The position numbers were made by a program, and so were the translations under genes. Below are positions 1-6,169 of a DNA stretch of 6,532 nucleotides, in pieces; positions within the stretch are counted from its first letter, which is position 1; each line of letters begins with the position of its first letter. This DNA comes from an uncultured Fibrobacter sp. Its GTDB lineage: Bacteria; Fibrobacterota; Fibrobacteria; Fibrobacterales; Fibrobacteraceae. A model generated the notes under the pieces. It had not been told where the DNA came from. It searched no databases and saw only the letters and a program-made list of their open reading frames with translations. Where the stretch lies: NCBI GenBank assembly GCA_947306025.1, contig CAMZFJ010000107.1, positions 1-6,532 of the forward strand, given 5' to 3'.

Positions 1-1
1 A

Positions 2-1783
2 CAGGATTCTCGCCCAGAAGGCGCGCTTGTGAGTTTTGATGCTTCCGAGGGGTCTGGCAGAACTTGGGGTGATTTTATTAAAGATGTTTCCAAGGTGCGC
101 TATTACTTGGAAGCGCGTGAAAATACGCCGTGGATTTTGCATTGCGAAGATTCGTATTACTTTACGGTGGCTTTGCTCGCGATGCTCCAGAGTGGGCGCA
201 AGGCGCTTGTGACGGCAAACCGGCAAGAAGCTTTTATCAAGGAAATCAAGAAACCGGAATACGGATTTTTGACGGACGAACCGTTTGCTGGCGATGCTGA
301 TGCGACGATGATTCAGGATGTGCTTGATGGCCGTTGCGCTGGCATGAATTGCGCGGCGGCTGAAGATGCTGGAGAATGCGCAAACGATAAATGCGCGCCG
401 CTCAAGTTCGGCAAGTTCGACAAGTCCAAAGCCGAAATGGTCATGTACACGTCTGGCACGACGGGTGAACCGAAGGCCGTGTATAAGTTGTTTTTGCAAT
501 TTGAAAATGAACTTTTTGAACTTGTGAAAGTCTTTGGAAATGATTGGGTAAATCGCAAGGTTTATAGCACGGTAAACCACCATCATATTTACGGTTTGTT
601 GTTTACGGCATTGCTCCCGATTGCAACAGGGCTCCCGTTCCGCAGGCACCGCGTTGATTTCCCGACGGAACTTGCGAACATGGCAGATGAGGCCGCTGTA
701 ATTGCGTCAAGTCCTGCGTTCTTGAAACGTTTGTCTGCAGAAACGGATAAAGCGTTTTGTTTTAAATGCCCGCCGATTATTTATTCGTCTGGCGGCCCGT
801 TGCCTGAAGATGTGGCGCGCAAGGCTTGCGAACTTACTGGCTATTGGCCGATGGAAATTTATGGCAGTACCGAAACGGGCGGCATTGCTTATCGTCAATC
901 TAAGAATGGAGCGGTGTGGACTCCGTTTGAAGTTTGCAAAATGAGCCTTGCCGAAAACGGTTGTCTGAACATCAAGTCGAGCTACATTCTCGAAGCGGAA
1001 GGCTTTACGACAGGCGATTTGGTGGATCTTTATGATGACGGTCGCTTTTTGCTCAAGGGGCGTTCGGATTCGATTGTGAAAATTGAAGAAAAGCGCATTT
1101 CGCTCCCCGAAGTTGAAAATCGATTGAAGCAGACCGGCTTGGTGCAAGATGTGCGCGTGGTCCCGATGGTGGGCAAACGCCAGTATTTGGCGGCTGCGAT
1201 TGTGCTGAACGAATCTGGTCGTGAAAAATTTGCTGGCGCTCCGAAACTTGCCATCAATAATTTCTTCCATGATTATTTGCTGAAGTTTATTGAAAATACG
1301 GTTTCGCCCAAGAAGTGGCGCTACCTTGAAGAACTTCCGCAGAATACGGAAGGCAAGATTCGCATGCGCGATATCCAGGCGCTTTTTGGACTTGCGGAAA
1401 GCCCGAATTTCAAGATTCTAAAGTTTCGCAGAGAGCCGGGCGTGTTGACGGCAAAGCTTTTGTTCCCTGCAATAAGCGATTACTTTGATGGTCATTTCCC
1501 AGATTTCAAGTTGTTGCCTGCCGTAGTGCAGGTGGATATGGTTTTACGCCTCGCGCGGAATTTTCTGGATGTGCCCAAGGGTCTTTCGAAAATGAACCGC
1601 ACTCGTTTTGCAAATCCCATTTTGCCAGATGTACCGGTCATGGTGAAAATCAGTTATGATGCGGATGCGGGCAAGGTGACATTTGCATTTACAAGTGTTG
1701 ATGGCGAAACTTCATTCTCGAATGGTTCGATGGTAATGCAAACGAATATCGCCGTTGTGGGGGCAAGAGAAAATCGTGAGTAA
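2..1783 (+). CDS. AMP-forming acyl/aryl ligase fused to ApeI-type dehydratase (5' partial)
   Basis: Probable activating enzyme of an aryl polyene pathway: it should adenylate an aromatic acid and load it on an acyl carrier protein, and carries a C-terminal 3-hydroxyacyl dehydratase domain. The frame is open to the left edge, and the codons before the GTG at 29 already read like family sequence, so the true start lies upstream and GTG 29 is probably internal. Visible ligase motifs: P-loop TSGTTGEPK (449-475), HHHIYGLLF near 580, YGSTETGG (860-883), TGD (1010-1018), GRSDS (1058-1072), and the late catalytic lysine in EGKIRMR (Lys codon 1355-1357). From about 1405 a hotdog domain follows, with YFDGHFP (His codon 1493-1495) then LLPAVVQVD, where family members usually have LPG. 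The final Asp sits where FabZ has Glu and FabA has Asp. The 3' end overlaps the glycosyltransferase start by 8 bases. In proteobacterial APE clusters, as I recall, ligase and dehydratase are separate genes. Domain calls are firm; the exact substrate is inferred. Confidence 0.92.
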   Translation, partial: QDSRPEGALVSFDASEGSGRTWGDFIKDVSKVRYYLEARENTPWILHCEDSYYFTVALLAMLQSGRKALVTANRQEAFIKEIKKPEYGFLTDEPFAGDADATMIQDVLDGRCAGMNCAAAEDAGECANDKCAPLKFGKFDKSKAEMVMYTSGTTGEPKAVYKLFLQFENELFELVKVFGNDWVNRKVYSTVNHHHIYGLLFTALLPIATGLPFRRHRVDFPTELANMADEAAVIASSPAFLKRLSAETDKAFCFKCPPIIYSSGGPLPEDVARKACELTGYWPMEIYGSTETGGIAYRQSKNGAVWTPFEVCKMSLAENGCLNIKSSYILEAEGFTTGDLVDLYDDGRFLLKGRSDSIVKIEEKRISLPEVENRLKQTGLVQDVRVVPMVGKRQYLAAAIVLNESGREKFAGAPKLAINNFFHDYLLKFIENTVSPKKWRYLEELPQNTEGKIRMRDIQALFGLAESPNFKILKFRREPGVLTAKLLFPAISDYFDGHFPDFKLLPAVVQVDMVLRLARNFLDVPKGLSKMNRTRFANPILPDVPVMVKISYDADAGKVTFAFTSVDGETSFSNGSMVMQTNIAVVGARENRE

Positions 1784-2513
1784 TGTGGTGAAAATTTGTG
1801 CCATCGTGCCTGTATATCGCCACGAAAACGCTTCGCGAAATGTCGTGAAATCGCTTGCTGCTTTGAACATTCCCGTGATTCTTGTAGACGATGGCAACAC
1901 TCCCGAAGGGCATCACGTTCTTTTTGAGATTGCAAAAGAATTTGCGGACGTGGAACTGGTGACGCATAAACGCAATCTCGGAAAAGGGGCTGCGATGCGC
2001 ACGGGGATGGAAGCTGCTGTTGCCGCAGGCTTTACGCATGCCTTGCAAGTCGATGCCGATGGCCAGCACGATATGGAGGCTATTCCGTTTTTCGTTAACG
2101 AAGCCAAAGAGCATCCCGAAAGTTTGATTTGCGGTTATCCAGAGTACGATGAAACAGTACCGAAAGCGCGTGAGCAAGGCCGCAAGATTACGAATTTCTG
2201 GGTTGCGGTTGAAACGCTTTCGCTTAAAATTCCAGATGCGATGTGCGGCTTTCGCGTGTACCCGCTTGCAACCTCTTGGCCTGTGATGAAACGCTTGCGC
2301 AATAAACGCATGGGCTTTGATATTGAAATGATTGTGAAGCTTTCGTGGGCTGGCGTGAAGATGCGCTTTTTCCCGGTAAAGGTGCATTACCCCAAAGATG
2401 GTGTTTCGAACTTTAGAATGTTCCATGATAACGTTGTGATTTCGATGACGCATACGATGCTTTGCATTGGCATGGTGCTTCGGCTTCCTTTGATTATTTG
2501 GCGTCGCTTATGA
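1776..2513 (+). CDS. Family 2 glycosyltransferase (APE cluster type)
   Basis: A 245-residue GT-A fold glycosyltransferase resembling dolichyl-phosphate mannosyltransferase-like GT2 enzymes. It probably transfers a sugar from a nucleotide-sugar donor to the polyene or its lipid anchor at the cytoplasmic face of the inner membrane. Visible: N-terminal strand CAIVPVYRHE (residues 8-17), nucleotide-binding VDDGN (37-41), RNLGKGAAMRTG (66-77), and the metal-binding DADGQHD (93-99). The C-terminal end is hydrophobic with positive charges (about 220-245) and may attach peripherally to the membrane. There is no ATG start. GTG 1776 is preferred because it gives a short overlap with the ligase and has a purine-rich AGAGA 5 bases upstream. 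GTG 1785 or 1788 (giving a protein starting (M)KICAIVPVY) is a real alternative, and a TTG at 1755 is less likely. The stop overlaps the next gene in ATGA. Proteobacterial APE homologues are, as I recall, often fused to the acyltransferase encoded next here. Donor sugar and acceptor are unknown. Confidence 0.9.
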   Translation: MSNVVKICAIVPVYRHENASRNVVKSLAALNIPVILVDDGNTPEGHHVLFEIAKEFADVELVTHKRNLGKGAAMRTGMEAAVAAGFTHALQVDADGQHDMEAIPFFVNEAKEHPESLICGYPEYDETVPKAREQGRKITNFWVAVETLSLKIPDAMCGFRVYPLATSWPVMKRLRNKRMGFDIEMIVKLSWAGVKMRFFPVKVHYPKDGVSNFRMFHDNVVISMTHTMLCIGMVLRLPLIIWRRL

Positions 2514-3463
2514 GTGAGCATTGGTCCGAAATAGAAGAAGTTGGTGGGAGTCCGTGGCATTTTCGATTTATGCTTTGGATTGTGTGCCATTTGCCACTTT
2601 TCTTGGTGGAAGTGTGTACTGCTGTTATTTGTTTCTTTTTCTGGATCGGGGCGGCTCCAGTTCGTGCGCGTTCTAAAGTTTACCTCGAACATTTGCGCAA
2701 AATGGGAGTGCATGTTGGCGTATTTGGAACGTACAAACATATCCTTTCGTTTGCGCTTTCCATGATGGAAAAGCTATTGGGCTGGAAAGGGGCTATAAAG
2801 CTAAATCAAATCGAAAAGCAAAATGATGATTTGTCTTTGCTAGTTGAACAAATTAACAAAGGTGAAGGTGCTTTCTTGCTATGCTCGCATTTGGGGAATA
2901 TGGAAATGTTGCGCTCGCTGACAGGCTATGGCGAGTATCATACATCAAAAGATTTTCGCGTTTATCCAGTGGTTGATTTGTCGGGCTCCAAAAAGTTTAA
3001 TGCGCTCCTTCGTGAATTAAATCCTGAATTGATGGAAAATATGATTGATGCGAATAGCATTGATGTGGACTCTGCGATTTGGATGAAAGAAAAAATCGCT
3101 GAAGGAAATCTTGTAGTGATTGCAGGGGACCGCACTTCGGCGCATACAAGAAACCGTGTCATCGAAACGAATTTCCTTGGCGAAAAAGCGAATTTCCCTG
3201 AAGGTGCGTTTTCGCTTGCGGGCATTTTAAATGCGCCTGTGTATTTTGTTTTTGGTATTCGCAAACACGATTTCAATATCCGTTCGCCTTACGAAATGCA
3301 TGTGATTCGTGCGAAAACGTCTTTAGATTGCTCGCGCAAGGAACGCCCTGAGCGTTTGAAAATGTTATTACGTGAATATACGGAAATCTTGGAACAACTT
3401 TGCAAAGAACATCCTTACCAGTGGTATAATTTCTACAATTTCTGGGAAAGTGTCGAAAAATAG
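2510..3463 (+). CDS. LPLAT/lipid A-type acyltransferase (APE cluster type)
   Basis: A 317-residue membrane-associated acyltransferase of the lysophospholipid/lipid A biosynthesis (HtrB/LpxL-like) superfamily, expected to transfer an acyl group, possibly the polyene chain itself, onto a glycosylated or lipid acceptor. A hydrophobic N-terminal anchor spans about residues 20-49, followed by basic residues. The catalytic HX4E motif is HLGNME (His127, Glu132) inside LLCSHLGNMEML. Downstream VVIAGDRTSAHTRN and FPEGAFSLAGILNAPVYFVF resemble the family's substrate-pocket block. ATG 2510 was chosen over a longer in-frame TTG at 2462 because it gives a 4-base ATGA overlap with the upstream stop, a classic translational coupling arrangement; no strong Shine-Dalgarno is visible. 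The stop lies 15 bases before the ammonia-lyase ATG. The physical coupling to the glycosyltransferase suggests the two act successively on the same intermediate. Acyl donor and acceptor are inferred. Confidence 0.9.
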   Translation: MSEHWSEIEEVGGSPWHFRFMLWIVCHLPLFLVEVCTAVICFFFWIGAAPVRARSKVYLEHLRKMGVHVGVFGTYKHILSFALSMMEKLLGWKGAIKLNQIEKQNDDLSLLVEQINKGEGAFLLCSHLGNMEMLRSLTGYGEYHTSKDFRVYPVVDLSGSKKFNALLRELNPELMENMIDANSIDVDSAIWMKEKIAEGNLVVIAGDRTSAHTRNRVIETNFLGEKANFPEGAFSLAGILNAPVYFVFGIRKHDFNIRSPYEMHVIRAKTSLDCSRKERPERLKMLLREYTEILEQLCKEHPYQWYNFYNFWESVEK

Positions 3464-3470
3464 GTGGAGA
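3462..3470 (+). promoter_or_regulatory. Ribosome binding site deciding the ammonia-lyase start
   Basis: AGGTGGAGA overlaps the acyltransferase stop codon (TAG, 3461-3463) and places its GGAG core 9 bases before ATG 3479. The alternative GTG at 3464 falls inside this purine-rich stretch and has no comparable site of its own, so ATG 3479 is the better start. Confidence 0.65.
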
Positions 3471-3478
3471 ACATTCAG

Positions 3479-5005
3479 ATGAAAACAGTTGTTATCGGAA
3501 ACGGTAAACTTACTATCGAAGATATTGTTGCCATTGCGAAAAAGCAAGCGACTGTTAAACTAGATGATTCCGCGGAATTCCAAAGGAAAATCGATTCTGG
3601 TGCGGAATTTTTGGATGAAGCTTTGGCAGAACATGGTGGCATTTATGGTGTGACAACGGGATATGGTGATTCTTGCACGCAGGTGTTGCCGCCGGAACAT
3701 TATGGCCAACTGCCGATAAACTTGACTCGTTTTCATGGGTGTGGTCTCGGCAATTACTTTGATGAAGAAACAACTCGCGCGATTATGGCTGTTCGCTTGA
3801 ACACGCTTGCGCAGGGATTTTCGGGCGTGAGCTATGCGCTACTAAAAATTATCGCTCTTTTTTTGCAAAATGATATTTTGCCGCTGATTCCGCAAGAGGG
3901 CTCGGTAGGGGCGAGCGGTGACTTGACTCCGCTTTCGTATTTGGCTGGTGCCGTAATCGGTGAACGCGACGTGATGTACAAGGGTGAACGTAGGCCGTCT
4001 TTAGATGTAATGAAGGAACTGGGAATTACCCCGCACAAGTTCCGCCCGAAAGAAGCAATTGCCATTATGAATGGTACTGCAGCGATGAATGCGATTGCAT
4101 GCATGGCGTATTCCCGTGCTGAATACTTGTGCGACCTGGCTTGCCGAATCACGGCGATGATTACAGTTGCCATGAAGGGCAATGCATACCATTATTATGA
4201 ACGTTTGTTCGAAGCAAAACCGCATCCAGGATTGGGACTTGCCGCAAAGAAAATTCGCTGTGCGCTAAATCTTGATATTGCCAAGAATGTTGTCCCCGAA
4301 AAAATTCAAGATCCGTATTCGTTGCGTTGTGCTCCGCATATCATTGGGCTATTCTATGATTCTAGCGCTTTTTTGCGACAATTAATTGAAATTGAACTCA
4401 ATAGTGCAAATGATAATCCGATTGTCGATCCGTTTACGAAGAATATTTTTCATGGTGGGCATTTCTATGGCGGTCATATTTGCCTTGCGATGGACACCCT
4501 CAAGAACATGGTTGCAAACATTGCGGACCTCTTGGATCGTCAGCTGGCGATGATTGTCGATATCAAGTTCAACCGCAATTTGCCGCCGAATTTGGCCGGA
4601 AGCAAGGGCGATTACGATATCAACCATGGTTTTAAGGCTGTGCAAATTGGAGTATCGGCTTGGACTGCCGAAGCGCTCCACCTCACGATGCCGATGAGCG
4701 TGTTTAGCCGTTCGACGGAATGCCACAACCAAGATAAGGTTAGCATGGGAACAATTGCGGCCCGTGACTGCATCCGCATTTTGGAACTTACGGAACAAGT
4801 TACGGCAGCAACGCTTTTGGCTGCGGCACAAGCGCTACGCATTCGCTTGGAGCGTAGTGAAATTTCTAAAGAACGTATTAAGAATCTGAAGGCTACTTAT
4901 GACCAGGTGTTTTCCAAGTTCGCACCACTAGAATGCGACCGCCAGCTCGAAAAGGACTTGCGCAACACTTTGGAACTGATTCGAAAAAAATTCTATGATG
5001 TCTAA
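3479..5005 (+). CDS. Aromatic amino acid ammonia-lyase (HAL/TAL/PAL family)
   Basis: A 508-residue cytoplasmic enzyme that removes ammonia from an aromatic amino acid by means of an autocatalytic MIO group. Numbered from ATG 3479: catalytic Tyr56 in YGVTTGYGD; MIO triad Ala145-Ser146-Gly147 in GSVGASGDLTPLSYLAG; Asn198 in IMNGTAAMN; QDPYSLRC (277-284); NSANDNP (308-314); and HNQDKVSMG (416-424). The substrate-selectivity pair aligns as Phe85-His86 (NLTRFHGCG). The His matches histidine ammonia-lyase His83, but the residue equivalent to its Glu414 is Gln418, as in PAL and TAL. This mixed signature, and the position in a polyene cluster, argue for a cinnamate/4-coumarate-forming enzyme supplying the starter unit rather than histidine breakdown; no other hut genes are near. 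The length is typical of bacterial HAL/TAL. A generic search would probably label it hutH. The thioesterase gene begins 18 bases after the stop. Family call near certain; tyrosine as substrate is inferred. Confidence 0.95.
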   Translation: MKTVVIGNGKLTIEDIVAIAKKQATVKLDDSAEFQRKIDSGAEFLDEALAEHGGIYGVTTGYGDSCTQVLPPEHYGQLPINLTRFHGCGLGNYFDEETTRAIMAVRLNTLAQGFSGVSYALLKIIALFLQNDILPLIPQEGSVGASGDLTPLSYLAGAVIGERDVMYKGERRPSLDVMKELGITPHKFRPKEAIAIMNGTAAMNAIACMAYSRAEYLCDLACRITAMITVAMKGNAYHYYERLFEAKPHPGLGLAAKKIRCALNLDIAKNVVPEKIQDPYSLRCAPHIIGLFYDSSAFLRQLIEIELNSANDNPIVDPFTKNIFHGGHFYGGHICLAMDTLKNMVANIADLLDRQLAMIVDIKFNRNLPPNLAGSKGDYDINHGFKAVQIGVSAWTAEALHLTMPMSVFSRSTECHNQDKVSMGTIAARDCIRILELTEQVTAATLLAAAQALRIRLERSEISKERIKNLKATYDQVFSKFAPLECDRQLEKDLRNTLELIRKKFYDV

Positions 5006-5023
5006 TGGAGTTTTGTAGTTTTT

Positions 5024-5497
5024 ATGGCTGTGAAAAGAATCAAAGACAGTGTTGAATTTCAAGTCGAGTTTTACGATGTCGATTCTATGCAAGTCGCATG
5101 GCATGGCAATTATGTGAAATTTATGGAAGTGGCCCGTTGTGCGTTGCTCCGCAAGATTGGATATGATTACAACGAAATGACGCGGAGTGGCTACATCTGG
5201 CCGGTTGTCGATTTGCATATTAAATATGTACGCCCGATGATTTTTATGCAGAAAATTCGTGCCGAAGTGACGTTGATGGAATACGAAGTATGCATGAAAC
5301 TTTCTTACAAGTTTGTCGATGCCGAAACTGGTGTTGTGCTGACAAAAGCCGAAAGCACGCAAATGGCGGTTGATATGAAGACGAAGGAATCGCTTTGGGC
5401 GTGCCCGCCATGTTTTGTGGATAAGGTAAAGGCTTGTTTGGCAAAAGAAAATTCTCCTGAAAAGTCTTCAGAAAAATCGGAGACTGCAAAGAAATAG
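5024..5497 (+). CDS. 4HBT-family hotdog thioesterase
   Basis: A 157-residue acyl-CoA/acyl-ACP thioesterase of the 4-hydroxybenzoyl-CoA thioesterase family, likely a proofreading or releasing hydrolase for the polyene pathway (apeK position in proteobacterial clusters). The signature FYDVDSMQVAWHGNYVKFME is at residues 16-35; Asp20 corresponds to the catalytic Asp17 of Pseudomonas 4-hydroxybenzoyl-CoA thioesterase, and the following WHGNY and E-x-x-R (Glu35, Arg38) are family-typical. The hotdog core ends near residue 125, followed by CPPCF and a Lys/Glu/Ser-rich tail (about 142-157) that looks disordered. No signal peptide, so cytoplasmic. ATG 5024 is the first sensible start; a TGGAG at 5006-5010 sits 13 bases upstream, somewhat far for a Shine-Dalgarno. 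The gene lies 18 bases after the ammonia-lyase stop and 9 before the LolA-like start. Confidence in the family is high; the physiological thioester is not known. Confidence 0.93.
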   Translation: MAVKRIKDSVEFQVEFYDVDSMQVAWHGNYVKFMEVARCALLRKIGYDYNEMTRSGYIWPVVDLHIKYVRPMIFMQKIRAEVTLMEYEVCMKLSYKFVDAETGVVLTKAESTQMAVDMKTKESLWACPPCFVDKVKACLAKENSPEKSSEKSETAKK

Positions 5498-5500
5498 GTG
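5496..5500 (+). promoter_or_regulatory. Ribosome binding site for the LolA-like gene
   Basis: AGGTG overlaps the thioesterase stop (TAG, 5495-5497) and lies 6 bases before ATG 5507. This supports ATG 5507 over the in-frame GTG at 5498, which is part of the site itself and would add three residues before the basic signal-peptide n-region. Confidence 0.6.
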
Positions 5501-5506
5501 TTTGCT

Positions 5507-6157
5507 ATGTTGTTGTTTAAGCGGAATATTTGTGTTTTATTATTGTGCGTATTTTGCGGCTGTGGCTTTGCAATGGCCGATGTATTTAACCATCCAGTGA
5601 ATAAAAAGACAAAGCATGAATTGGAAAAATCATTAGCGAAGGTCATGAATTACGAAGTCGCTTCGGGCGATTTTAAACAGACCAAATCTATCAAAAAAAA
5701 CAATCGGAAGTTTATTTCGACAGGGACGTTCCTTATTTCTAAAAAAAATGGCATTGTCTGGAAAACGCAAAAGCCGATTTTTTCGGAATTGGCGCTTAAT
5801 AATGGCGGTGTTTTTGAACGTGATTCGAGCGGCCAATCGCACATGCTTTTGACGAAAGACAATCCCATGTTTGCTGATTTTTCGAATAATATCCAGGCGC
5901 TTTTTTCTGGGAAAATTTCTGAATTAGAAAAGAACTTTAATGTGTATTATCAGAAGCAACCGTGCGGTTTTAAAATGGGGCTTGTGCCGCGTGAAGGAAT
6001 TGTTCGCATGGTTGTTGCAAATATTGTAATTGAGGCTTGCAAAAACATTGATAGAGTGCTCCTTACAGATGCGGAAAATTCTCTAACATTATTTGAGTTC
6101 TTGAATTACAAAACGGTCGGGAAGGCTGCACCGGATCGCACGAGTTCTGTACCATAA
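5507..6157 (+). CDS. Secreted LolA-like outer-membrane carrier protein
   Basis: A 216-residue periplasmic protein related to the outer-membrane lipoprotein carrier LolA, of the type found in aryl polyene clusters (apeL position), where it is thought to shuttle the lipid-like product across the periplasm. A Sec signal peptide is clear: basic KR at residues 5-6, hydrophobic core 8-21, and an Ala-Met-Ala box at 22-24, predicting cleavage before Asp25. The core holds four cysteines (9, 14, 17, 19), but none fits a lipobox, so it is probably not a lipoprotein. The mature part shows the LolA-like start GDFKQTKSI (54-62), then STGTFLISKKNGIVWKTQKP (71-90), matching the family pattern of a beta strand followed by the 'W-x-T-x-x-P' turn. 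Two cysteines remain in the mature chain (153, 178). Base composition is more AT-rich than in the upstream genes, including two runs of eight A. The exporter gene starts 12 bases downstream in the same frame. Confidence 0.88.
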   Translation: MLLFKRNICVLLLCVFCGCGFAMADVFNHPVNKKTKHELEKSLAKVMNYEVASGDFKQTKSIKKNNRKFISTGTFLISKKNGIVWKTQKPIFSELALNNGGVFERDSSGQSHMLLTKDNPMFADFSNNIQALFSGKISELEKNFNVYYQKQPCGFKMGLVPREGIVRMVVANIVIEACKNIDRVLLTDAENSLTLFEFLNYKTVGKAAPDRTSSVP

Positions 6158-6169
6158 AACGAGTCCTTT

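Noticed and set aside
1755..1775. TTG 1755 as the glycosyltransferase start
   Set aside because: Rare start codon, larger overlap with the ligase, and the added residues are not typical of GT2 N-termini, which begin shortly before the first beta strand.
1689..2453. A 254-codon open frame on the minus strand opposite the glycosyltransferase, and a 187-codon one at 707-1270
   Set aside because: Both lie wholly opposite genes with clear domain motifs, show no recognisable family, and are rich in His/Arg/Phe as expected from reading the complement of this codon usage. They are shadow frames.
2462..2509. Extended TTG start for the acyltransferase
   Set aside because: It would create a long overlap with the glycosyltransferase, and the extra 16 residues do not look like the family; the ATG at 2510 with ATGA coupling is simpler.
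3464..3478. GTG 3464 as the ammonia-lyase start
   Set aside because: The codon lies inside the purine-rich ribosome binding site that serves ATG 3479 and has no better site of its own.
3479..5005. Histidine degradation (hut) function for the ammonia-lyase
   Set aside because: No hutU, hutI or hutG neighbours, the HAL acid (Glu414 equivalent) is Gln, and the whole operon is of the polyene type.
4982..5023. Possible terminator or promoter between the ammonia-lyase and thioesterase genes (T-rich stretch)
   Set aside because: The gap is only 18 bases, there is no stem preceding the T-rich bases and no paired -35/-10; it looks like ordinary operon spacing.
5540..5570. Lipoprotein signal (lipobox) in the LolA-like protein
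   Set aside because: Cysteines in the hydrophobic core lack the [LVI]-x-[GA]-C pattern at -3 to +1, whereas a normal Ala-Met-Ala cleavage box follows.
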